Positions 1 through 5,722 of a stretch of 6,208 nt of DNA are shown here, piece by piece. Within the stretch, counting starts at the first letter, position 1; every line of letters begins with the position of its first letter. Source of the DNA: Spirochaetae bacterium HGW-Spirochaetae-7 (GTDB taxonomy: Bacteria > Spirochaetota > Spirochaetia > Treponematales > UBA12059); contig PGXR01000168.1 in NCBI GenBank assembly GCA_002839245.1, forward strand, positions 1 to 6,208, in the 5' to 3' direction. The notes beneath the pieces were generated by a model. That model was not told the DNA's origin. It did no database searches and worked only from the letters and a program-made list of their open reading frames with translations. The position numbers and the translations under genes are program-made.

Positions 1-414
1 GTGGCCGTCGTACTTGACTATGTAGACGGGCCTGTCGCGGCAGACCTCGTCAATGTCGTCCCGGGTAACGAGCCGCCGTTCTGCCACGCAATGCGGCGAT
101 GCGCCGAAACCGAGCACCACGGCGTCACGGCGCTTTCGGACGAAGTCGGCTATCGTCTCCTTGAGCTCGGCGATGGTCTTGGCCGCCCTGACGTCGAGGC
201 CGGCCGAGAAAAGCGCGTGGGACATGAAGTGGATGTGCGTATCGGTGAAGGCGGGCAGGAGGCTCTTGCCGCCGAGAACTGTCCTGGGAGCGTTGGCAAA
301 TGCGGCGGGAAGTCCGTCGCCGACGAAAAGAATCCTGCCTCCGTCTTCGACCAGGTAACGGTGGACGCTGCCTGCGTCGTCGCAACTGACGATCGCGCCT
401 TCATACACTTTCAT
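1..414 (-). CDS. YtcJ-like amidohydrolase, N-terminal part (cut by window edge)
   Basis: This is the first 138 codons of a metal-dependent hydrolase of the amidohydrolase superfamily, Amidohydro_3/YtcJ-like group. The frame is open from ATG (complement of 412-414) to the window edge without a stop. The protein starts MKVYEGAIVS, forming the small N-terminal beta-sandwich with the usual 'DGGRILFVGDG' turn (residues 24-34). It then enters the TIM barrel at LLPAFTDTHIHF (52-63), whose H60 and H62 are the HxH metal ligands. Near the cut edge RPVYIVKYDGH (128-138) matches the conserved 'RPVyl...DGH' of YtcJ-like enzymes. Family members are usually 500-560 residues, so about three quarters lies outside the window. 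Substrate cannot be predicted; cytoplasmic, since no signal peptide is visible. AAGGGAG lies five bases before the ATG and supports this start. ychJ lies upstream on the same strand. Confidence 0.87.
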   Translation of the reverse strand, partial: MKVYEGAIVSCDDAGSVHRYLVEDGGRILFVGDGLPAAFANAPRTVLGGKSLLPAFTDTHIHFMSHALFSAGLDVRAAKTIAELKETIADFVRKRRDAVVLGFGASPHCVAERRLVTRDDIDEVCRDRPVYIVKYDGH

Positions 415-419
415 GTGAA

Positions 420-426
420 CTCCCTT
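420..426 (-). promoter_or_regulatory. Ribosome binding site of the amidohydrolase gene
   Basis: Read on the minus strand, AAGGGAG lies five bases upstream of the ATG at complement 412-414. It is the only good Shine-Dalgarno match nearby and fixes the start of the partial gene. Confidence 0.7.
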
Positions 427-443
427 CGACCGCTTCCGAAGAG

Positions 444-473
444 AGTATAGACCGACAACGGCGTTTCCGTCGA
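444..473 (-). promoter_or_regulatory. Possible promoter of the amidohydrolase gene
   Basis: On the minus strand a TATACT hexamer (complement 444-449) sits about 30 bases before the amidohydrolase start. TCGACG (complement 468-473) lies 18 bases further upstream and matches four of six positions of the TTGACA -35 consensus. If real, the gene has its own start within the 79-base gap after ychJ. It could equally be read through from ychJ, since no terminator is visible between them. Confidence 0.4.
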
Positions 474-493
474 AGGAAAGCGGCGTGTCTTTG

Positions 494-976
<483 letters not shown>

Positions 977-982
977 CGATTA

Positions 983-987
983 TCCTC
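983..987 (-). promoter_or_regulatory. Ribosome binding site of ychJ
   Basis: GGAGG on the minus strand, seven bases before the ATG (complement 974-976). A short inverted repeat, GCTAC-GTT-GTAGC at 993-1005, lies just upstream in the leader. It could fold in the mRNA, but the five-base-pair stem is too short to claim regulation. Confidence 0.75.
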
Positions 988-1062
988 CGGAAGCTACGTT
1001 GTAGCGCGAATGGATGAAGGCCGGCAAGAGGCAGGCGCTCGATACACAAACCTGATGGATAG

Positions 1063-1068
1063 AGTATA
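1063..1068 (-). promoter_or_regulatory. Possible -10 element for ychJ
   Basis: TATACT on the minus strand, 87 bases before the ychJ start. It is the same hexamer, followed by CT, as the -10-like element before the amidohydrolase gene. No good -35 box is visible 16-18 bases upstream, so this rests on the -10 alone. Confidence 0.3.
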
Positions 1069-1072
1069 TGAT
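1067..1072 (+). promoter_or_regulatory. Possible -10 element for the AraC-type gene
   Basis: TATGAT (five of six matches to TATAAT) lies 36 bases before the ATG at 1109, overlapping by two bases the minus-strand TATACT. No convincing -35 hexamer is present at the right distance, so an activator or an alternative sigma factor might be needed. GATGGA occurs at 1054-1059 and again at 1070-1075 (16-base period), flanking the element; this could be an operator or chance. Confidence 0.3.
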
Positions 1073-1108
1073 GGAATCCCGACGGCGGAAGGCAGGGCCT
1101 GGTGATCC

Positions 1109-2230
1109 ATGATTGACGAAATCTACCATTTTTTCCGCGGCGCTACTGGTCTGGCCATGCTGGTGGGCGGCGCAAGCTTCCTCGTCGAACCCGTCAGGGA
1201 GCGAGTGCACAAGGCTTTTGGCGCGATGTTCCTCGCTCTCGGGCTGCTATTCATGTTCAGCTGGCTGAGCGCGTACTGGAAACCGCCGCTGGCGCTCGAC
1301 AACTTCCTCGTGATAATCATCGTCTTCACCATCAGCCAGTCGCTGTTCGAGATAAGCCTGTACCTGTTCGGCGACGAAGCAGTGCGGGGTTCCCGCCGTA
1401 TCGTGTACCTCATTGGCGCGGCCTGGTCGTTGTTGCTCTGGGCATTGCCCTTTCTGGACTTTGCCTTCTCGCTGCCCATACTCCGTTCCAGCATCGAGGA
1501 TTCGCGGCCCATGGCGCTCTTCCAATCGATAAGCTCGACAGGCGTCTACCTCTGGCCTATTGCCATCACGTTCCTTTCCTTGCGATCCAGCCGGTTCCAT
1601 GTCGCCGACCTGCCGCGCAAGCCCGGCGCCACGCGGGCTATGCTTGTCGGCATCGCCGGCCTCGTCGTCATCCTTGCCGTCATAGGAGCGGCGCTGCTCG
1701 TGTCGTCGAACGGACTGTACCACGCGGGGCACACGGCGCTCGAGCTCATGATGCTGCTATGGTTGCTGTTCTACCGTGCCAGGCCCAACCTCTTCCTGGC
1801 CGCCAGGAAGGAAATTGAACAGCAGCACAGGCAGCGCGAGAGGCTGGAGCCCACGGAGACTATCAGGATCGCCGAGCGGCTCGAACGCGCGGTCAAGGCG
1901 GATCGCATCCTCACCAAGCCAGGGCTTGACCTGCCGTCGCTTGCCAGGGCGCTGCGTCTTCCGACGTACCGGCTGTCATCATACTTCAACACGGTACTGG
2001 GGGTGAGCTTTCCCGCATGGCTCAACGCGGCGAGAATCGAATACGTCCGCCGGTTGCTGGCGGAGAAGCCGGGCATGAGCATCCTCGAGGTTTCAATCGA
2101 GGCCGGGTACTCGTCGAAAACCGTGTTCAACAGCCAGTTTCTTAGGCGGACAGGCATGAGCCCGAGCGAATACCGTGCCACGCTGGCGAATTCTGGTACC
2201 GTTTCATCGAAACAGGACGATAAGAGGTAG
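1109..2230 (+). CDS. Membrane-anchored AraC-family transcriptional regulator
   Basis: 373-residue protein joining an N-terminal multi-pass membrane domain to a C-terminal AraC/XylS DNA-binding domain. Hydrophobic segments lie at about 10-26, 36-52, 64-87, 98-116, 138-157, 177-198 and 206-222, giving six or seven membrane passes. A charged linker follows (about 230-262, rich in R, E and Q). The HTH_18 domain covers about 265-357: first helix-turn-helix in LDLPSLARALRLPTYRLSSY (273-292), second in EAGYSSKTVFNSQFLRRTGM (331-350), ending in the family hallmark SPSEYR. Family knowledge: classical AraC proteins are soluble and sense sugars; this form presumably senses an envelope or lipophilic signal and binds DNA while held at the membrane (inference). 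The start is the ATG with only weak Shine-Dalgarno candidates (AGGG 12 bases away, GGTGAT adjacent). The next gene on the same strand begins 57 bases after its stop and is an exported envelope protein, a plausible target. Confidence 0.9.
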   Translation: MIDEIYHFFRGATGLAMLVGGASFLVEPVRERVHKAFGAMFLALGLLFMFSWLSAYWKPPLALDNFLVIIIVFTISQSLFEISLYLFGDEAVRGSRRIVYLIGAAWSLLLWALPFLDFAFSLPILRSSIEDSRPMALFQSISSTGVYLWPIAITFLSLRSSRFHVADLPRKPGATRAMLVGIAGLVVILAVIGAALLVSSNGLYHAGHTALELMMLLWLLFYRARPNLFLAARKEIEQQHRQRERLEPTETIRIAERLERAVKADRILTKPGLDLPSLARALRLPTYRLSSYFNTVLGVSFPAWLNAARIEYVRRLLAEKPGMSILEVSIEAGYSSKTVFNSQFLRRTGMSPSEYRATLANSGTVSSKQDDKR

Positions 2231-2240
2231 CCCCGCGTAG

Positions 2241-2246
2241 TATAAG
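2241..2246 (+). promoter_or_regulatory. Possible -10 element before the envelope operon
   Basis: TATAAG (five of six matches to TATAAT) lies 41 bases before the ATG at 2288, in the short gap after the AraC-type gene. There is no recognisable -35 box at 16-18 bases. The operon could start here under activation by a regulator or be read through from the AraC-type gene, as no terminator separates them. Confidence 0.27.
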
Positions 2247-2275
2247 CCTTGGTCAGAGTACACGGACTTTGCCCC

Positions 2276-2280
2276 GGAGG
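2276..2280 (+). promoter_or_regulatory. Ribosome binding site that fixes the start at 2288
   Basis: GGAGG seven bases before the ATG at 2288. The frame is open further upstream to a TTG at 2249, but that TTG has no Shine-Dalgarno sequence and would add 13 residues in front of a well-formed signal peptide. Confidence 0.8.
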
Positions 2281-2287
2281 CTTTCAA

Positions 2288-4393
2288 ATGCATTTTTCTA
2301 CGCCCGCCCGCATCCTTCGGTCGTGCCTCCCGCTGTTCGCGGCGAGCGCCGTCTTCGTTTCGGTACCGACAGCGCATGCCGAGCCAGACGACTTTTCGGC
2401 ATGGACGCTGTCCCTGTCGCCGACCTTCTCCATGCCGCTCTCCTCGGGCGACTTCAAACCCAACGAATTGTTCGCCTCGGCCTGGGGTGGTTCAGTCGGC
2501 GCAGAATATCAGCTGTCTTCATACATGACTTCGTCCCTTCCTCTTTCTCTGAGGCTCGGGATGGCCTATTCCTCCGGCGGGCTGCTTCCTTCCGGAGGCA
2601 TCGAAGTGCCCGGAGCCCTATCGGAGACCAGCCTACTAGCCGGCGCGTCCACAAGCCTCTCTCTGGCTCCCAGACTGCGCCTCCTGGGCTTCATGGACGC
2701 CGGGCTCAGTATCGGAAAGCTTTCGACCGGAACCAGTTCCACCTACGGAGCCACCCGGGTCGGCGGCGGCCTGGGATTCTCCGTCATGGATTCCCTCGAC
2801 GCGAGGCTCGACGCTTCGTTACTGTACAAGTTCGGCCTCTACGGCGGCCTGGGCGTGAGCCTCGGCGTCGGATACCGCCTGCCCGAAGCATCATCGTCCG
2901 GGGGCCTCAAGCTCCTGGAACTCGGAGCTCTGAAACTTGACAACGTTTTTCCGATATTCCGCTCGTACTACGACGACAATCCTGTCGGCACCGTTACTGT
3001 AGCCAACTCAGGGAAGAAAGCCGCGACAAACGTCCGCGTCAGCTTCCTGATCAGACAGTATATGGACGGCGCCAAGGAATGCGCCGTCATACCAAGGATA
3101 GAGCCCGGAAAATCAGTGACGATCCCGCTCTACGGCCTCTTCAACGACAGCATACTCAGTGTAACCGAGGCTACCAAGGTTACGGCCGCGGTCAGCGTCG
3201 AGTACGGCGGCGGGACCATCCTGAACAGGACGGCTACCGTACTGGTCTACGACCGCAACGCCCTGACCTGGAAGGACGACCGGCACGCCGCCGCCTTCGT
3301 CTCCAGCAAGGATCCGTGGGTCCTGGACCTCTCGGGCAACATCGTGAGCGCGGTCAAGGGTTCCAGGAACCCCGAGGTGCCCGCCAACCTCCAGACAGGC
3401 GTCGCCTTCCATGAAGGGCTGCGGGCTTACGGCATCGCTTACGTCCTGAGCCCCAGCCGGCCCTTCGCCCAGGCCATCGTCGACACCGCCGCGATCGACA
3501 GCCTCAAGTTCCCCAGGCAGACCCTCGGGTATCGCGCCGGCGACTGCGCCGACCTCTCTGTGCTGTACGCGTCTCTTTTCGAGGCTGCCGGCATCGAAAC
3601 CGCCTTCGTGACGGTTCCGGGCCACATTTTCATGGCCTTCAACCTGGGTATCACGAGCGACGAGGCCAAGGCGCAGGCCATCGACGAGCGCGAATTCATC
3701 GTCGCGGGGGGCAAGCTCTGGATTCCCGTGGAGACCACCATGCGCGACTCGGGCTTCCTCGAGGTCTGGCGCAAGGCCGCGAGCCAATGGCGGACAGCCA
3801 CCGCCAGGGGTGAAGCAGGATTCTTTCCCGTCCACGAGGCGTGGAGGACTTTCGCCCCCGTGGGCCTGCCCGCAGACGGATCCAACGTCGTGGCTCCCGC
3901 AGCCGACAAGGTGGCCGCCGGCTTCGAGCCGGAACTGGCCAAGGTCGTCAAGTTGGGAATGAACGCTCGGCTGACACGGCTCGGCCCCCTTCCAGCCAGC
4001 GGAACGGCAAAGTACCTGAACGACAGGGGCGTCATCTACGCCAAATACGGAATGTTCGCCGAGGCGGAACGCGACCTCAAGAAGGCCGCCGCCGACCAGT
4101 TCGCGCCGGCCGTCATCAACCTGGGCAACGTCGCCTTCATGAAATCCGATTACCGCGCCGCCTACGACTACTTTTCCCGGGCCGCCAAACTCAGCCCCGA
4201 CAACCCCAGGCTCCTCGTGAGCCTCGCCACCGCCGCCGCCTCAATGGGCCGGACCGACGAGGTGATAGCCACCCTGGAGCGCGTCAGTAAGCTTGACCAG
4301 AAGATAGCCGAGCGCTATGCGTCACTGGTCCAGTCCTCGTCATCGGCCACCAGGGCCGCCGAAGCAGGCAAGGGAGAGATAATATGGTTCTGA
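2288..4393 (+). CDS. Exported multidomain protein: beta-barrel-like, CARDB-like, transglutaminase-like and TPR domains
   Basis: 701 residues, not recognised as a named gene. Residues 1-31 form a Sec signal peptide (R8 and R11, then a hydrophobic core, cleavage expected after PTAHA). About 36-198 alternates polar and hydrophobic residues in short glycine-rich strands (for example LPLSLRLGMAY at 84-94) and resembles an eight-stranded outer-membrane barrel. About 217-322 looks like a CARDB/Ig-type domain (TVTVANSGKKAATNVRVSF). About 372-500 is a transglutaminase-like fold: GYRAGDCADLSVLYASL with C420, GHIFMAF with H446, and LWIPVETT with E482 as the probable catalytic triad. About 573-672 holds three TPRs, best seen in NLGNVAFMKSDYRAAYDYFS. 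A protease or amidase-like role at the envelope is the likeliest use of the Cys-His-Glu site; true cross-linking is less likely (inference). It overlaps the next gene by 10 bases. Start chosen from the GGAGG before 2288. The large opposite-strand frames here are shadows. Confidence 0.88.
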   Translation: MHFSTPARILRSCLPLFAASAVFVSVPTAHAEPDDFSAWTLSLSPTFSMPLSSGDFKPNELFASAWGGSVGAEYQLSSYMTSSLPLSLRLGMAYSSGGLLPSGGIEVPGALSETSLLAGASTSLSLAPRLRLLGFMDAGLSIGKLSTGTSSTYGATRVGGGLGFSVMDSLDARLDASLLYKFGLYGGLGVSLGVGYRLPEASSSGGLKLLELGALKLDNVFPIFRSYYDDNPVGTVTVANSGKKAATNVRVSFLIRQYMDGAKECAVIPRIEPGKSVTIPLYGLFNDSILSVTEATKVTAAVSVEYGGGTILNRTATVLVYDRNALTWKDDRHAAAFVSSKDPWVLDLSGNIVSAVKGSRNPEVPANLQTGVAFHEGLRAYGIAYVLSPSRPFAQAIVDTAAIDSLKFPRQTLGYRAGDCADLSVLYASLFEAAGIETAFVTVPGHIFMAFNLGITSDEAKAQAIDEREFIVAGGKLWIPVETTMRDSGFLEVWRKAASQWRTATARGEAGFFPVHEAWRTFAPVGLPADGSNVVAPAADKVAAGFEPELAKVVKLGMNARLTRLGPLPASGTAKYLNDRGVIYAKYGMFAEAERDLKKAAADQFAPAVINLGNVAFMKSDYRAAYDYFSRAAKLSPDNPRLLVSLATAAASMGRTDEVIATLERVSKLDQKIAERYASLVQSSSSATRAAEAGKGEIIWF
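4371..4378 (+). promoter_or_regulatory. Ribosome binding site inside the end of the upstream gene
   Basis: AGGGAGAG lies five bases before the ATG at 4384, within the last codons of the transglutaminase-like gene. This favours translational coupling of the two genes and supports the first ATG over the later in-frame ATGs at codons 7 and 10. Confidence 0.7.
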
Positions 4394-5532
4394 AAAGAAA
4401 CATGGGGATCATGGCATCGGCGACGCTGTTAGCAGTGCTGAGCTTGACTACCTGTACGAACGCACTGGTCGCGGAAATCGAAGCGATCAGGTACGAGGCG
4501 TTCGCGCAAACGAAAATCCCGGTCGCCCCGCTGTCGCCGACAGTTGCACCTGTCAATGGCCCAGCTGGTAGCGGAAAGGTTCTAGTTTCCTGGGCTGTGG
4601 TGCCAGGTACAACATCCTACGATGTGTATTACAGTTCTACTGTTAGCCCGCCAGCGATGCCGAATGGAGGTACGGACTTATCCGGTTCATCGTGTACGAT
4701 ATCAGAATTGACCAACTGGAACACGTATTACTTTTGGGTCATCGCGAAGAACAAGCTTGGCTCGAGCCCGTTGAGCATCCCGCCTGCTACCGGGCAATCT
4801 GGAATCAGGGTGACCTCGGTAACGTTGAACAAAGCAGCTGCGACGTTTCTCGTCGGCTCGCAGGAAACCTTGAGTGCGACATGCTTGCCTGCCAATGCGA
4901 CCTTCCCTGACGTCACTTGGACTACGAGTAATGCAAGCTGTGCGACTGTCACAGGGGGCACGGTCATGGGTGGTACCACCGGTTCTGCGATTATCACCGC
5001 AACTTCGATGGATGGATCACTGAAGACAGCGACTTTGACAGCAAATATCAGCAGCTACGCCTTCAACACAGCTGGACCTGCTGGCGGAATCCTTTTCTAC
5101 GACAAGGGTTCCTATTCCAGCGGCTGGCGTTTCATGGAAGCCGCATCCAATAATACTGGAGCGAATCATACGTGGCGTTATGGAGTAGCGCAGGTTATTC
5201 TTGGCGCTCAGCAATGGGACACTGGAACCGGGAAATCAAATACAGATGCAATTATCGTAGCCCAAGGCAGCGGACCCTATTTTGCTTATGATTGCCGGAG
5301 TTGTACGCAGGCGGGGTATACAGATTGGTTTATGCCAAGCATGAACGAGGCGACCATCTGGCTCACTGTTCCCGGTAGCAAAAACAATATTAATTCTTTC
5401 TTTTCTTCTACGCAAATCAATGAAACTTCGGTTTATGGATATGACACCCTCACTTCCATCTGGAAAGCAATGAATCCAAACTATCCATCTGGAGGAAGCT
5501 ATTATATTACGCGGCCAATTCGACATTTCTAA
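4384..5532 (+). CDS. Surface lipoprotein with FN3, BIG2 and DUF1566-like domains
   Basis: 382-residue exported protein, probably a lipoprotein. K4 and R5 precede a hydrophobic stretch (8-22), then LSLTTCTN with the candidate lipidated C24. Thr at -1 is unusual for a lipobox, though spirochaete lipoboxes are loose. Residues about 46-135 form an FN3 domain (KVLVSWAVVPGTTSYDVYY, then YYFWVIAKN). About 141-222 is a BIG2-type Ig domain (VTSVTLNKAAATFLVG, then VTWTTSN). About 229-382 is a DUF1566/Lcl C-terminal-like module starting GPAGGILFYDKGSYSSGWRF, with GYTDWFMPSMNE (311-322) and the typical ending ITRPIRHF (family endings read like RPVRAF), so the protein is complete. These modules are common in spirochaete surface proteins and suggest binding or adhesion; no catalytic site is seen. 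Its 3' part is poorer in GC than the gene before it. The gene starts inside the upstream gene and is probably cotranscribed with it. Confidence 0.88.
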   Translation: MVLKRNMGIMASATLLAVLSLTTCTNALVAEIEAIRYEAFAQTKIPVAPLSPTVAPVNGPAGSGKVLVSWAVVPGTTSYDVYYSSTVSPPAMPNGGTDLSGSSCTISELTNWNTYYFWVIAKNKLGSSPLSIPPATGQSGIRVTSVTLNKAAATFLVGSQETLSATCLPANATFPDVTWTTSNASCATVTGGTVMGGTTGSAIITATSMDGSLKTATLTANISSYAFNTAGPAGGILFYDKGSYSSGWRFMEAASNNTGANHTWRYGVAQVILGAQQWDTGTGKSNTDAIIVAQGSGPYFAYDCRSCTQAGYTDWFMPSMNEATIWLTVPGSKNNINSFFSSTQINETSVYGYDTLTSIWKAMNPNYPSGGSYYITRPIRHF

Positions 5533-5543
5533 CAAGTGTCTAA

Positions 5544-5639
5544 GCGATTGATCAAGCAAAAGGGGTCTTTACCCTGACTGGAATCGGTACATCGATCGGC
5601 AATTACCCGAGCGGTATCGCGGCGGGGAACCTGCTATAA
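5544..5639 (+). pseudogene. 31-codon coding relic, possible end of an ASH/choice-of-anchor-D-like domain
   Basis: Between two in-frame TAA stops (5541-5543 and 5637-5639) lies a 31-codon open frame with no start codon or ribosome binding site. Its translation begins AIDQAKGVFTLTGIGTSIGN. VFTLTGIGTS resembles the last strand of ASH/choice-of-anchor-D domains, which often reads 'yTFTLTGTGTS'. It may be the surviving tail of a gene related to the pseudogene further downstream. The match is short, so chance remains possible. Confidence 0.35.
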
Positions 5640-5640
5640 T
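5632..5640 (+). promoter_or_regulatory. Extended -10 promoter
   Basis: TGCTATAAT: a perfect TATAAT (5635-5640) preceded by the TGn extension. No -35 match is seen at 17 bases, which extended -10 promoters can do without. Transcription would begin near 5647, giving a leader of roughly 75 bases before the ATG at 5723. The hexamer contains the TAA stop of the coding relic. Confidence 0.55.
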
Positions 5641-5711
5641 GATCTGTAGTTCAATGAAAAGATTTGATGAAGCAATACAACGAAGTGTTGTTGACTGCAC
5701 AGATTGTTTTC

Positions 5712-5716
5712 AGGAG
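5712..5716 (+). promoter_or_regulatory. Ribosome binding site of the lipoprotein pseudogene
   Basis: AGGAG six bases before the ATG at 5723. The initiation signals of this broken gene are intact. Confidence 0.6.
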
Positions 5717-5722
5717 TGATCT

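Noticed and set aside
2201..2213. Inverted repeat GTTTC-ATC-GAAAC at the end of the AraC-type gene
   Set aside because: Lies inside coding sequence, the stem is five base pairs, and no T tract follows.
2249..2287. Upstream TTG start for the 701-residue protein
   Set aside because: It lacks a Shine-Dalgarno sequence and would put extra residues before a normal signal peptide, whereas the ATG at 2288 has GGAGG at ideal spacing.
3113..3835. Minus-strand 240-codon open frame inside the transglutaminase-like gene
   Set aside because: GC-rich shadow of a well-supported plus-strand gene with recognisable catalytic and TPR motifs; its own translation shows no domain pattern.
5562..5575. Possible terminator hairpin GGGT-CTTT-ACCC after the lipoprotein gene
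   Set aside because: Only a four-base-pair stem and no following T tract, so not a credible intrinsic terminator.
5488..5620. NYPSG occurs both near the lipoprotein C-terminus and in the downstream relic, hinting at a duplicated segment
   Set aside because: The codons differ and the flanking residues do not align; five shared residues are within chance.
5654..5719. Small 21-codon open frame MKRFDEAIQRSVVDCTDCFQ... ending three bases before the pseudogene ATG
   Set aside because: No ribosome binding site before its ATG and no recognisable leader-peptide feature; it could arise by chance in the leader.
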